A stretch of DNA of 64,000 bases, from NCBI RefSeq assembly GCF_005938745.2, contig NZ_VCBX02000001.1:5222501-5286500 (forward strand), given 5' to 3'. Under the pieces are notes generated by a model. That model had not been told where the DNA came from. It did not search any database and saw nothing but the letters and a program-made list of their open reading frames with translations. This document shows, piece by piece, positions 7,771 through 17,800 of this stretch; the first letter of the stretch is position 1, and the number at the start of each line of letters is the position of its first letter. A program made the position numbers and the translations under genes. This DNA is from Rhodococcus sp. KBS0724. GTDB taxonomy: Bacteria > Actinomycetota > Actinomycetes > Mycobacteriales > Mycobacteriaceae.

Positions 7771-9036
7771 ATGAGCCACGGTCACGGCCACAACCATGAC
7801 GGTCCACTCCACATCGGAGCCACTGCTGCCCGCGTTGTTGTCGGCATCCTCACCGTCGTCGGTCTAGCCGTACTCGTCGGCGTCATTGCGCTCTGGCCGG
7901 ACAAGGCCAACATAGACATCCCGTTGCCGTTTCAGAATTCCGACGGCGGGTCAGTGGTCACGGAGGCCGGTACGGTCACCCTTCAGGATATCGGCGCCTG
8001 CGGAAGTGTCTCGGCGGGAAGACCATTCGTCGGCGAACCGGCACCACCGGCAAATACGAGCTACCAGTGTCAGCGAAGCATCGTCGATATCGAATCGGGG
8101 CCGAACGCCGGAACCCAGACACTGCTCGAGATCATTCCCGGCGCAGGCCAACCCGATTTGCGGGTCGGCGAGCACATTCGACTGCTTCGCCAAACCGATC
8201 CGACCGGAGCGACGCAGTATTCGTTCGAGGACTACTCCCGCGGGTTGCCGCTGACGCTGATCGTCGTGATCTTTGCCGTGGTGATCATCGCGGTGGCCCG
8301 GTGGCGCGGATTGCGGGCACTACTCGGCCTTGTGGTGGCGTTCGGCGTGGTGGTCGGCTTTCTGCTCCCCGCTTTGTTGGACGGAAAACCCGCGATACCC
8401 GTTGCTCTGGTGTCTGGCGCCGTCATTTTGTACGCCGTCTTGTATCTCGCCCACGGGGTCTCACTCCGAACCAGTTCTGCGCTACTCGGAACCCTCGCCG
8501 CCATGGTTCTTGCTGCGGTGCTGTCTTACCTGTCGATCGAACTGACACAACTCACCGGACTCTCCGAAGAGCAGAACACCAACGTGCAGACCTACATTCA
8601 GCACGTGGACATCACGGGGCTCCTGCTCGCCGGTTTCATCATCGGCTCGCTGGGTGTGCTCAACGACGTCACGATCACCCAGGCGTCGTCGGCATTCGAG
8701 TTGGCGCAGTTGGACAAGGGCGCGACCCGACGCCAGGTCTTTGCCGGCTCGATGCGTGTGGGTCGCGATCACATCGCCAGTACCGTCTACACCTTGGTCT
8801 TGGCGTACGCGGGCGGCGCTTTGCCGTTGTTGCTGTTGTTCAGTGTCAGTGGTCGTCCGCTGGGCGACGTTCTGGTCGGCGACGCCGTGGCCATCGAAAT
8901 TGTGCGATCTGCTGTCGGCGGCATCGCGCTTGCGCTGTCGGTTCCGCTCACGACGGCGATCGCAGTGCTCCTTGCCCGTCCGCCGGGAAGTTCGACGCCC
9001 GCTGCGGCGACCGGTGGTCGTCACTCCAAGCGGTAG
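7771..9036 (+). CDS. YibE/F family membrane protein
   Basis: The protein has 421 residues. It opens with a histidine-rich cap (MSHGHGHNHDGPLH), then a transmembrane helix (VVVGILTVVGLAVLVGVIALW) and an extracytoplasmic segment of about 100 residues. Seven or so membrane helices follow: LTLIVVIFAVVIIAVARW, LLGLVVAFGVVVGFLLPALL, IPVALVSGAVILYAVLYLAHG and others. The segment GSLGVLNDVTITQASSAFEL is the conserved YibE/F core. The family is of uncertain function and is sometimes proposed as a transporter. The histidines could bind metal, but that is only an idea. It converges on the Hsp70-like gene with 29 bases between the stops. Confidence 0.88.
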   Translation: MSHGHGHNHDGPLHIGATAARVVVGILTVVGLAVLVGVIALWPDKANIDIPLPFQNSDGGSVVTEAGTVTLQDIGACGSVSAGRPFVGEPAPPANTSYQCQRSIVDIESGPNAGTQTLLEIIPGAGQPDLRVGEHIRLLRQTDPTGATQYSFEDYSRGLPLTLIVVIFAVVIIAVARWRGLRALLGLVVAFGVVVGFLLPALLDGKPAIPVALVSGAVILYAVLYLAHGVSLRTSSALLGTLAAMVLAAVLSYLSIELTQLTGLSEEQNTNVQTYIQHVDITGLLLAGFIIGSLGVLNDVTITQASSAFELAQLDKGATRRQVFAGSMRVGRDHIASTVYTLVLAYAGGALPLLLLFSVSGRPLGDVLVGDAVAIEIVRSAVGGIALALSVPLTTAIAVLLARPPGSSTPAAATGGRHSKR

Positions 9037-9050
9037 CTCACCAGCCTGGC

Positions 9051-9078
9051 GCTAGTTCAGACCCGCTAGTTCAGACCA
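9051..9078. repeat. Tandem duplication at the 3' end of the Hsp70-like gene
   Basis: GCTAGTTCAGACC occurs at 9051 and 9065. The second copy contains the TAG stop and last codons of the minus-strand gene; the first is an outside duplicate that offers a second identical stop. Confidence 0.8.
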
Positions 9079-10661
9079 GGGATGGGCGGCAGAACGGGAA
9101 GCAGGATCGGCGGCAGCCCAGGAATGTAGAGGGCCGGCGGCGGCGCGGGTGCGGGCGCCGGTGGGACGTACGGCGCCTCATAGGGGGCCTCGTACACGGG
9201 AGCTGCCTCCGTCACCGGAGGCGGCTCCGTTGTGGTGGTCGGTGGCGGCGTTGTGGTGGTGGTCGGAACCGTCGTCGACGGAGTTTGTGTTGTGGTGACC
9301 TCGGTTGCTACCGGACCGGCTTCACCCGAATCGCCGAACACCTTCCCGCCGTAGCCCATTCCCAGGCCGACGATGACAATTGCGGCAACGACACCGGCTC
9401 CCAGTCCGGCAAATCGAAACTGCCTGCCGGGCTCCGGGGTGGCTGTCTCGTCGTGCGAAGTGGCGGCGAGCCAGGTGGGTTGTCCCGCACTGACGTCCTC
9501 GTGAACAGCCGAGTACGCCTGGGCATCGACCATGACGGGTTCTTTGAAATCTGGTTCGTCACCGTCGTAGTCGGGGGCCGGGTGAGCCTGGGTGGGTAGC
9601 GGCTCGGGCTCGGGCGCCACCTGAGCGTGCGCGGGCACGTGGAGATCGGCACTCACGGGCCCTGGCCCGGTCATCGTTGCCAGGCCGCCATGTGTAAATG
9701 CCTGGACGGGCGCGGGCACCGCAGCGGGAGTGTTGATCGGGTACGGCGCAAAGATCGGCGCCACTGCCTGGGTCGCAACAGTCACGGCGGGCACGGCGAC
9801 GGGTTCGCGGCGGGGCGCGCCGTCTGCCAGCAGTGCGGCTCCCTGGGTGGCGAGAAGGTCTGGCTGTTCCGGCGCTATGACGGGGATTTCGATCCACCGT
9901 TCCAGCACGGTGCGAATGATGGGGACTCTGGCGCCGCCGCCGATCAGTACAACGGAGTCCGGGCGCCGACCGGAGGTGGCAATCACCTCACGGACCTCTC
10001 GGGCCAGAGCCTCGACGCTGGGCGCGACCAAGGAATCGAAGACTTCTCGCGACAGGAGTAGTAATCCGCCCGGTCCGGGGAGGCAGACGGCGCTGCGGGT
10101 CGAGAGTTGTTCCTTGGCCAGTCGGCTCCGGGCTTGAAGTTCTGCGATGCCTTCGGGATCGGTGGGCGTCGCGATTCGGCGTCGTTCGGTCTGATCGAGG
10201 TAGACGAGTGCGTCGAACTGGTCGCCGCTGACTTGACTGGATCTTGCGGTGACGATGGTTGCGCCGGTGGTGCGATCGAGGACGTCGACGGTTGCGCCGG
10301 TGGCGCCGAGATCGATGACTACCAGGGTGTTCTGTGCGCCGAGCGTTCCCGGTTCCTCGAGCATCCGAAGAATTGCCGCCGATTCGGGTATCAGTCGGTA
10401 GTTGTTGATCCGGCCACGATCGAGTGCCTGGGTGAGGGCGCCGGCCTGGGTTTGATCGCGGTAGACGACAGCGACGGAGTTGGCTTGGCCGGCGAATTCC
10501 GCGAGGGCGACGCGAATGGAATCCGCTGCGACGTCTTCGGGGCTTTCATGTCCGCGCACGATCGCTCGGGATCGAAATACCGGCCCACCGTGCTCCGGCG
10601 CTCCCGGGCGTGCCAAGCGCACAGCGCTCGCCCCCACTGTTACACCGAGCACCAAGTTCAT
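9066..10661 (-). CDS. Hsp70-like ATPase-domain protein with TM segment and Pro-rich tail
   Basis: The protein has 531 residues. The N-terminal 300 or so have the actin/Hsp70 ATPase pattern: LGVTVGASAVRLARPG (phosphate 1), VVIDLGATGATVDV (phosphate 2) and VVLIGGGARVPIIRTVLERW (adenosine motif). There is no peptide-binding domain of DnaK type. Instead a linker leads to a single helix (FAGLGAGVVAAIVIVGLGMGYGG), a Thr/Pro-rich stretch and a Pro-rich C-terminus ending LPPIPGLN. Such membrane-tethered Hsp70-like proteins occur in Rhodococcus and Mycobacterium and are often annotated as molecular chaperones; their role is unclear. Topology would place the ATPase domain inside and the Pro-rich tail outside. 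The ATG at 10661 gives MNLVLGVTVG. Confidence 0.85.
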   Translation of the reverse strand: MNLVLGVTVGASAVRLARPGAPEHGGPVFRSRAIVRGHESPEDVAADSIRVALAEFAGQANSVAVVYRDQTQAGALTQALDRGRINNYRLIPESAAILRMLEEPGTLGAQNTLVVIDLGATGATVDVLDRTTGATIVTARSSQVSGDQFDALVYLDQTERRRIATPTDPEGIAELQARSRLAKEQLSTRSAVCLPGPGGLLLLSREVFDSLVAPSVEALAREVREVIATSGRRPDSVVLIGGGARVPIIRTVLERWIEIPVIAPEQPDLLATQGAALLADGAPRREPVAVPAVTVATQAVAPIFAPYPINTPAAVPAPVQAFTHGGLATMTGPGPVSADLHVPAHAQVAPEPEPLPTQAHPAPDYDGDEPDFKEPVMVDAQAYSAVHEDVSAGQPTWLAATSHDETATPEPGRQFRFAGLGAGVVAAIVIVGLGMGYGGKVFGDSGEAGPVATEVTTTQTPSTTVPTTTTTPPPTTTTEPPPVTEAAPVYEAPYEAPYVPPAPAPAPPPALYIPGLPPILLPVLPPIPGLN

Positions 10662-10807
10662 GAGCCACCTTCGTCGACTGCAAACAGATCCAGGAGCAGA
10701 TCCGTCACCTTCCGGCGGGAAGTCTACCCATTCGATTGCATCGGGGAGATGTACCGAGCCGAACCGACCGTACAGCTGGCAACTTGTCAGTTATTTTGTC
10801 TTAGCTC

Positions 10808-12127
10808 TCATCGCCCTACCCCGCGATAGATCCAGCCGGCTGATCGCCAGAGTGACGGGTCGAGGCAGTTGCGGCCGTCAATGATCACCCGGCCGTGCAC
10901 AACCGAATCCAGCTGTGACGGTTGAAGTTCGACAAACTCAGACCATTCGGTCGCAACCAGCACGGCGTCTGCACGCTTGCACGCCTCTGACGTCGACGTT
11001 GCATAGTTGAGCGTAGGAAAAACAGTGCGCGAATTCTCTATAGCCTTGGGGTCGTACACCGTCACGCTCGCGCCGTGCAGTTGCATCATGCCCGCGACAT
11101 TCAGTGCGGGCGAATCGCGCACATCGTCCGATTCGGGCTTAAAGGCCGCTCCGAGGACAGCCACGTTCATTCCCAGCAAACTGCCGCCGCAGGCCTGCGT
11201 CACCATCTCGAGGACCTTGGTTCGGCGTCGCATGTTGATGCTGTCCACCTCGCGGAGGAACGACAAGGCTTGGTCAACACCCAGCTCTCCGGCCCGCGCC
11301 GCGAACGACCGAATGTCCTTCGGCAGGCAACCGCCGCCGAATCCCAACCCGGCGTTCAGGAAGCTTCGGCCGATCCGCGCGTCGTGCCCGAGGGCGTCAG
11401 CTAACACGGTGACGTCGGCTCCGGTTGCCTCGCAGATTTCCGCGATCGCGTTGATGAAGGAAATCTTCGTGGCCAGAAAGGCATTTGCCGAACCTTTGAC
11501 GAGCTCCGACGTCGCAAGGTCGGTGACCAGAAATGGGATGCGCGCGTCCAGCATCGCGGCATAGACATCCCGAAGAGCAGATTCGGCGGTGCCGGGGTGA
11601 TCGCGATCGACGCCGACAACTAACCGGTCCGGACGCAAAGTATCTGCGACGGCTTTTCCTTCGCGTAGGAATTCGGGATTCCACGCCACCTCGACGCCGT
11701 CGCCGGCCGGTGCGGCGGCCCGAGCCCGCGCGCCTAGCCGTGCGGCCGTCCCCACGGGAACTGTCGACTTCCCGACAATGACGGCCGGGCGCTCCAATAG
11801 TGGTGCCAGCGTGTCGATCACGGCATCGACGTGACTCATGTCTGCAGCCTTCTCGCCGCGTTTCTGCGGAGTGCCCACACAGAGAAAATGTAGATCGGCG
11901 AACGCCGACGCCTCCGCGTACGACGTCGTGAAGCGCAGTCGCCCGGATTCGAGATTCCGCGTCAACAGTTGTGCCAGTTCGGGTTCGAAGAACGGAATCT
12001 GCCCACTGCACAGCATTTCGACCTTCGCGGCGTCGATGTCGACGCCCAGAACCTCGTGTCCCAGCTCCGCCATACACACGGCGTGGGTCAGCCCCAGGTA
12101 CCCGGTCCCGAACACGGTCAGTCTCAT
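10808..12127 (-). CDS. ugd: UDP-glucose 6-dehydrogenase, copy 1
   Basis: The protein has 439 residues. It carries the Rossmann motif GTGYLG at the N-terminus, the conserved VGKSTVPVGT and WNPEFLREG, and the catalytic cysteine Cys267 in GFGGGCLPKD. It oxidises UDP-glucose twice with NAD to UDP-glucuronate, a precursor of acidic polysaccharides. It is a close paralogue of the gene at 42773-44092 (same length, nearly collinear motifs). It is divergent from the tyrosine phosphatase gene. Confidence 0.93.
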   Translation of the reverse strand: MRLTVFGTGYLGLTHAVCMAELGHEVLGVDIDAAKVEMLCSGQIPFFEPELAQLLTRNLESGRLRFTTSYAEASAFADLHFLCVGTPQKRGEKAADMSHVDAVIDTLAPLLERPAVIVGKSTVPVGTAARLGARARAAAPAGDGVEVAWNPEFLREGKAVADTLRPDRLVVGVDRDHPGTAESALRDVYAAMLDARIPFLVTDLATSELVKGSANAFLATKISFINAIAEICEATGADVTVLADALGHDARIGRSFLNAGLGFGGGCLPKDIRSFAARAGELGVDQALSFLREVDSINMRRRTKVLEMVTQACGGSLLGMNVAVLGAAFKPESDDVRDSPALNVAGMMQLHGASVTVYDPKAIENSRTVFPTLNYATSTSEACKRADAVLVATEWSEFVELQPSQLDSVVHGRVIIDGRNCLDPSLWRSAGWIYRGVGR

Positions 12128-12203
12128 GAGTAGTTTTTAGTTCCCGGCGGCAGACGGTGCGGGAACACAAAGTGGTCGACGTGCAAACATTTCGAGACAT
12201 CAC

Positions 12204-12262
12204 GGTGCCGCATTTATGGCGGTGCCCCTTTATGGTGCCGCATTGTGGCGGTGCCCCTTTAT
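12204..12262. repeat. Tandem 29-30-bp direct repeat before the phosphatase gene
   Basis: Two units, 12204-12233 and 12234-12262, both begin GGTGCCGCATT and end GGCGGTGCCCCTTTAT; they differ by one short indel. They fill the space just before the phosphatase start. Confidence 0.85.
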
Positions 12263-12272
12263 GATTGAGGAC

Positions 12273-12797
12273 ATGCACATCCTCTTTGTCTGCACCGGAA
12301 ACATCTGCCGATCACCAACAGGGGAACGCCTCACGCAGGCATTCGCGGAAGAAGCGGGAATCGCCGATCTCACGGCGTCGAGTGCCGGTACGCGCGCCCT
12401 TGTCGGACATGCGGTGGAGCCGACCGCGGCACTGGTATTGGAAGGGTTGGGAGGCGATCCCACCAATTTTCGCGCTCGCCGGCTTACTACGGCAATCGCG
12501 TCCGAGGCCGATCTTATTCTGGCTATGACGGAGCGTCATCGCGACAAGATTCTGGCGTTGGCGCCAACGCAGTTCAAACGAACTTTCACGTTACGTGAGG
12601 CTGCTCGGTTAGCGGAAGAATCTGATGCAACAACGGTTGCCGAACTTGCGGTCGCCCGCCCGCGTTATCACATTCAGGAAAGTGAAGACGTTGCGGACCC
12701 TATTGGCGCCGATGAGGAAACTTTCCACGCGGTTGGTCTGGAAATCGCCACTCTTCTGGGGCCGTTGCTACGGCGCATTGCCATTACCGCTCAATAG
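12273..12797 (+). CDS. Low-molecular-weight protein-tyrosine phosphatase
   Basis: The protein has 174 residues from MHILFVCTGN. The CX5R active-site loop is Cys7-TGNIC-Arg13 followed by SP, the hallmark of the family; a downstream DP pair (DVADPIG) supplies the general acid. An in-frame ATG at 12261 (MIEDMHILF) is also possible and decides whether GAGG at 12267 is coding or leader. A Wzb-like role removing phosphate from the BY-kinase encoded at 13156-14763 is inferred from proximity and from known Wzb/Wzc pairs. Confidence 0.88.
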   Translation: MHILFVCTGNICRSPTGERLTQAFAEEAGIADLTASSAGTRALVGHAVEPTAALVLEGLGGDPTNFRARRLTTAIASEADLILAMTERHRDKILALAPTQFKRTFTLREAARLAEESDATTVAELAVARPRYHIQESEDVADPIGADEETFHAVGLEIATLLGPLLRRIAITAQ

Positions 12798-12844
12798 GAC
12801 TTCGTTTGCCGATTTCTCTCGGCAAACATTGCCCTCAGACAGAA

Positions 12845-12881
12845 AACAGCCCCTGTCCAGCTCAGTTGGACAGGGGCTGTT
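12845..12881. terminator. Bidirectional terminator between the phosphatase and the small peptide gene
   Basis: AACAGCCCCTGTCCA pairs with TGGACAGGGGCTGTT around a short loop. On the minus strand the stem is followed by TTTTCT, as expected for a rho-independent terminator of the small gene at 12892-13002; on the plus strand it can also end the phosphatase transcript. Confidence 0.88.
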
Positions 12882-12891
12882 CTGTTAGCTA

Positions 12892-13002
12892 CTACGCACT
12901 CACGTTCAAGATCGACCCGATGCCCTTGCCGATGAATGCCAGAATGGCATCAACAGACGGGACACCGATTTCTGCGCTGAAAGAATACAGGGAACCGAGC
13001 AT
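12892..13002 (-). CDS. 36-residue amphipathic peptide of unknown function
   Basis: ATG at 13000-13002 is preceded by GGAGG (plus-strand CCTCC at 13008-13012) with five bases between them, one of the best ribosome binding sites in the window. The frame reads MLGSLYSFSAEIGVPSVDAI, then a glycine- and isoleucine-rich second half with one lysine, ending NVSA and TAG. The terminator at 12845-12881 follows directly. The peptide has no cysteine and almost no charge. Small amphipathic peptides with similar composition (for example corynebacterial PorA/PorH) exist, but no homology is claimed. It is unusual in having its own leader and terminator between regulatory and polysaccharide genes. Confidence 0.65.
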   Translation of the reverse strand: MLGSLYSFSAEIGVPSVDAILAFIGKGIGSILNVSA

Positions 13003-13155
13003 GAGATCCTCCGGATCATTAAGGTGAATGGCGGATTGCCACCGCCGTGATACTAACCGTTTTTAGCACATTCCGGGCATTTGGTCGGAGAAAAAGTGAT
13101 CATTTCCGGACCAAAGTCCCGTTTATGTCCTCAGGCTGATTCCGCGTTAACAAAA
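13003..13155. promoter_or_regulatory. Leader/promoter region of the small peptide gene
   Basis: This 153-base stretch between the BY-kinase stop and the small gene is AT-richer than its surroundings and holds the strong Shine-Dalgarno sequence. No other feature was identified in it; the promoter is inferred from the independent leader and terminator. Confidence 0.4.
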
Positions 13156-14763
13156 TCAATCGAGATAGCGATGTCCGTTTTCACTTGTCCGGAGCTGAAA
13201 TTCCTGAGTTGGCGCATCATCGAACGGCATCGAGGGGTGCGGGGATTCCTCGGGAGCCTTCACAGGAGTTGCTTTCGGTTCTGCCGAGCCCGTCGCGGGC
13301 ACTGACGCCTTCTTCAGGGCGCTGGCCTTGGCCGGAGCCGCAGAACCTGCGGAGGCTCCCGGTAGTGGCGCAGCTTCAGCGAGCGCAGGCACCGTCTTGT
13401 CGGTTTCGTAGTAGTACTTGTACTCGTATCCACCGCCCCGCTTGTTCGCGGGCGTCATCGTGATGACGGTGCCCAGGATGCGTGCGCCGACGCTCTGAAG
13501 ATTGCCGACGGCCCGGGCAAGCTGATCCCGCTTGGTCGTGGCGTGGCGCGCAATTACCAAGGCGCCGTCTGACATTGCGGTCAGGACTGCTGCATCCGTT
13601 ACCGGAAGCAGCGGCGGCGCGTCGATGATGACGTACTCGAAGCGATTACGAAGTTCGGCAAGAACCTGTCGGGAGTGATCAGTGCCGAGCAATTCGCTCG
13701 GGTTCGGCGGAATAGGTCCTGAGGCAAGGACAACCAGATCGCCGTGCGTTGTCGGCTGCAGTACGTCGTCGAGTTGCGCTTGACCGGCCAGGACCGAGCT
13801 GAGGCCGACAGTGCCGATCATGCCGAGGTACTTCGAGACTCGCGGCTTACGCAGGTCGCCTTCCACGAGGCAGACCGACTTTCCGGCCTCGGCGAGAACC
13901 AGAGCGATGTTGACGGCCGTCGTCGTCTTACCTTCTGCGGACAGCGAACTCGTGACAACGATGACGCGTGGCGGGTTGTCCACTTCGAGGAACTGAAGGT
14001 TGGTACGAAGCTCGCGGTAGGCCTCCGCGCTGGCAGAGTTGCCCTCGTTGAATTCGATGGTGTGCTTGGTCTGCATTTCCTTGTCGAAGGGAATGGTTCC
14101 GACCAACGCGGAGCCTGCCACCTCTTCGACTACGCGGCGGTCCTTGACAGTGTTGTCGAGGCGATCACGCAAGACTGCGAGCGCAATACCCAGAAGCAGA
14201 CCCACTGCGGCGCCAAGTGCGATGTTGCGCTTGGTGTTCGGCGAGACGGGAGTCGTGGGTGTTCCCGCTTCCTGCTCGACGACCACACGGGCCGCCGGGG
14301 TTCCACCCGTCTCCGGGGTTTCCAATTCCTTTGCCATCAACACAAACTCGTCCGACAGCGCGTTGGCGATATCGCGTGCACGTTCAGGCGACGGGTCCTT
14401 CACGCCCACGTCGATCAGAACCGTGTCGGGTGCGGACGTCGCCACAACGCTAGCCGCGAGTTGGGCGGGCGTCATTCCGTTGACTGCATCGCTACCGAGC
14501 CGATCGATGGTGCGCTGTGCGAGGGTTTGTCCGGTCAGCAGCTTGGTGTACGACGTAACCCGCTGCTGCGACAGCAGGTTTCCCTGGTATGCCTCGTTGA
14601 CGGAGCTTCCCAGTGTGGTGGACACGAACAGCCTGGTAGAGGCCTGGTAGATCGGGGTCGAGATCAGCGAGGCGCCCAACGCGCCGAGAATCGCGACAAC
14701 GGTGACAACAGCAATGATCTTCCAGCGCGCCTGCAAAACCTTCAGGTAGTCCTGTACTTCCAT
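13156..14763 (-). CDS. Wzz-type chain-length regulator fused to BY tyrosine kinase
   Basis: The protein has 535 residues from MEVQDYLKVLQARWK; AAAGGGA precedes this ATG, so the GTG at 14784 is less likely. The N-terminal Wzz domain has a first helix (IIAVVTVVAILGALGASLIS) and a second (IALGAAVGLLLGIALAVL) around an external segment. The cytoplasmic kinase has Walker A VTSSLSAEGKTT, Walker A' CLVEGDLRKPR and Walker B YVIIDAPPLLPVTD. A tyrosine cluster, YEYKYYYETDK, near the C-terminus is the likely autophosphorylation site. The family controls polymer length in Wzx/Wzy systems. It lies 130 bases downstream of the NRPS on the same strand, but its partners by function are the phosphatase at 12273 and the polysaccharide genes beyond 33.5 kb. 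Confidence 0.93.
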   Translation of the reverse strand: MEVQDYLKVLQARWKIIAVVTVVAILGALGASLISTPIYQASTRLFVSTTLGSSVNEAYQGNLLSQQRVTSYTKLLTGQTLAQRTIDRLGSDAVNGMTPAQLAASVVATSAPDTVLIDVGVKDPSPERARDIANALSDEFVLMAKELETPETGGTPAARVVVEQEAGTPTTPVSPNTKRNIALGAAVGLLLGIALAVLRDRLDNTVKDRRVVEEVAGSALVGTIPFDKEMQTKHTIEFNEGNSASAEAYRELRTNLQFLEVDNPPRVIVVTSSLSAEGKTTTAVNIALVLAEAGKSVCLVEGDLRKPRVSKYLGMIGTVGLSSVLAGQAQLDDVLQPTTHGDLVVLASGPIPPNPSELLGTDHSRQVLAELRNRFEYVIIDAPPLLPVTDAAVLTAMSDGALVIARHATTKRDQLARAVGNLQSVGARILGTVITMTPANKRGGGYEYKYYYETDKTVPALAEAAPLPGASAGSAAPAKASALKKASVPATGSAEPKATPVKAPEESPHPSMPFDDAPTQEFQLRTSENGHRYLD

Positions 14764-14892
14764 CTTCAATCCCTTTCGGCTCACGCACTGAGCTGCGCGT
14801 TGGAGCGATGATCACAAGCGTCACGTCAGAACTCGCGACATTTGCCGCATACCTGACATTCAATTGAACAGCAAATCCTTAGCCACTGCTTG

Positions 14893-17800
14893 CTACGTCA
14901 CATCAGAATCCTCTCCATACCGCACCAGGTCAAAGATCTGAGAGAGAACTGATGGCGCCATCATCTCGGCGTGCGTGGCATCGACCGAGTGTTCGCGAAT
15001 GCTCGCAACCCGATCCGACCATCGCTCGACCAAGTCGCGATGACGGTTGACATCTCTCTGCGCAACAACAAAATCCACAACTCCGCGGTAGCTCCTCGGT
15101 TCGTGATCGCTCGCCATTCTGGCAAGTTTCTCCACTCTCTCCGAAGCAGCTTCCAGAAGTTCAGCGGTCACAAAATCCAGGTGAGCTCTGGTGCGGATCT
15201 CGTCGGCGGCCTGCGCAAAAGTCAGATCGACGCGCGGCGCTTCCAGCTCGGTCAGTCCCAGTTCGGCAAATAGCTCGCCGGCGGTGGGAGCGGCTTGGAT
15301 GGCCGGTATCCGCTCCGGAGGCAACGTATCGAGCATGACAACCGATCCGACCTTCGCACCGGACTCCGCGAGCGCCACCGCCATCTCCTGCGCCACGGTT
15401 CCACCGAGCGACCAGCCGAGCAGGTGGTACGCGCCCTCGGGTTGAACGATCCGCACCGCGTCCACGTACCGTTCGGCGAGCGCGTTGAGGGTTCCGGGCA
15501 GCTCGCCCGCACCTGTTGCCTGCACTCCGTAAACCCGACGGCCACCCAGGTGCTGCGCCACACCGGCGTAGCACCACGCCAATCCGCTCACGGGGTGTAC
15601 GCAGAAGAGCGGCGGACGCTGATCGAGTGGATCTCCCCCGAGCAGGACAATGGTGTCCATCGGATCGGTTTTGCCGCCGGCCTCGATACGTTCGGCAAGT
15701 TCGGCCACCGTCGGATCGGTGAAGATCCATTGAACCTGCACATCACGATCGAGCCGCGCGCGTAGCGTCGACGCTACATCTACCGCGCCCATGGAGGTTC
15801 CGCCGAGTTCGAAGAAATTGTCGAACCGACCAACCGTGGGCGCGGATGTGTTGTGCGCGAACGCTTGTGCGATGCACTCTTCCAGTTCCGTTTCGGGTGG
15901 CTCGATCACACCGACGCTGCCACGGTCCGGCGCCGGCAATGCCACCTTGTCGACCTTGCCGGACGGTAGCACCGGAACCGCGTCGATCACCGTGACAGTT
16001 GCGGGAACCAGGTGACTAGGCAGGGTTGCCGACGCAAACTTTCGCAGACTGCTCGGATCCACCGACGCATCCTCCATCGTGACGTACGACGCCAGTTCCC
16101 CGTCCACCACAACGGTTACCGCAAACGTCACAGCGGGATGCCGACGCAATCCGGCGTCGACCTCGGCGGGTTCGACGCGGATGCCGCGGATCTTCACCTG
16201 GTCGTCGTTGCGGCTCACAAATTCGAGGGCACCGTCTTTCCGCCGTCGCCGAACGAGGTCTCCGGTGCGGTACATCCGGGCACCGGGATGGTTCGGGTCG
16301 GCAACAAACCGCAGGGCCGTCCGCGCGGGTGCGTGGATGTATCCGCGGGCAAGGTTGTGGCCGGCGATGTAGAGCTCGCCGGTGACGCCGTCGGGAACGG
16401 GATGCAGCCGGGAGTCGAGCACCAGTGTCGACGCTCCGTGCACCGGGCCGCCGATTGCTGTGTCGCTGCCGGAGATCTGCGTCGATGTTGCGGCCGCAAT
16501 GGTGGTTTCACTCGGCCCGTAGCCGTTGAAGATCCGATGCTGCCGGGACCACTGTGCCGCCAGATCGGCGCTCAGCATCTCTCCCGCCGATTCCACTGTC
16601 AGCGGTGGGATCTCGTTCGGGTCGAGTGTCGAGAGAACGGTGGGCGTTGCGATGAGATGGGTGATCTCGTGCGAGCGGATGAACTCGGCCAGTTCGGCAC
16701 CCGCGAAAACATATTCCGGTGCCAGTACCAGTGTTCCGAGCGCGGCAGGCGCGATCATGAATTCGAGGACCGAGGCGTCGAAGGTAGGTGATGCCAGCTG
16801 CAGGACGCGCATGGCGGTACCCGTCTCGAACATTTCGAGATGGGTGGCACACACATTTGCCAAGCCTCGATGCGACACCGCAACACCTTTGGGTGTTCCG
16901 GTCGAGCCCGAGGTGTAGATGACGTAGGCGAGGTTGTCCGGGTGGGCGCCGCGCGCGCCGGTCAGCGACGTTGTTGCAGTGCGATCGGACATCACAATCC
17001 ACGTCAGTGCCGAGGGAAGAGAGCGTGCACCCGCGACGCACAGTCCGAGGCTCGCTCCGCTGTCGGCAATCATCGCTTCGAGTCGCTCACGGGGCTGGTC
17101 CGGGTCAACGGACACCCAGGCGGCGCCGGCCCGCGTCACAGCCCAGAGTGCAACTACCCACAGATGGCCACGTCCGGTTGCAACGGCAACCACGTCGTCT
17201 GGCCCAGCTCCCCGATCCACCAGTTCCTGTGCCCAATAGGTTGATTGGTCGAAAAGCTCTTGGTACGTCCAGGCCCTGTCGCCGTCCTCGAGCGCGATGG
17301 CCTCGGGGGTTTCTGCGAGCACATTGCCGAGGAGTGCGGCCAGAGTGAGCGGTGCGACATCTCCGCGACTACGCAGTGCTGGGTTCGCTCGGTCACCGAG
17401 TACGTCGATGTCGCCGACAACACTGTGCGGATCGGCCACCACTTCGCTCAGAATCCGAACAAATCTCGCGGCAAACAGTTCGGCTGTGGACTGCTCGAAC
17501 AGGTCGGCGGCATACAGCAATCGCAGACGGACACCGGCGCCGGTGTCCGTCAGATCCCAAGTCAGGTCGTAATCGGCGGCAACGGGGGCTTCCCCGGCCA
17601 GCCGGAGCGGCTCGATTCCAGGCACACTCGGCAGATCGAGTGCACGTTGATACGCCAGCATCACGGTGAAGAGCGGGTGTTCGTTTGCCTTGCGCGGCGG
17701 CGCGATTCGGGCAACCACGTCGTCGAAGGACACGTCGGCGTTGTCCATGGCCCCGAGGTCGACGCGTCGTACCTGGTCGAGGATGTCCGAGAATTGTTCG

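Noticed and set aside
8067..9599. Plus-strand frame of 510 codons over the YibE/F and Hsp70-like genes
   Set aside because: Crosses two convergent genes in another frame; Arg-rich composition typical of GC-rich shadows.
13744..14811. Plus-strand frame opposite the BY-kinase
   Set aside because: The kinase has Walker motifs and the tyrosine cluster; the opposite frame has no family features.
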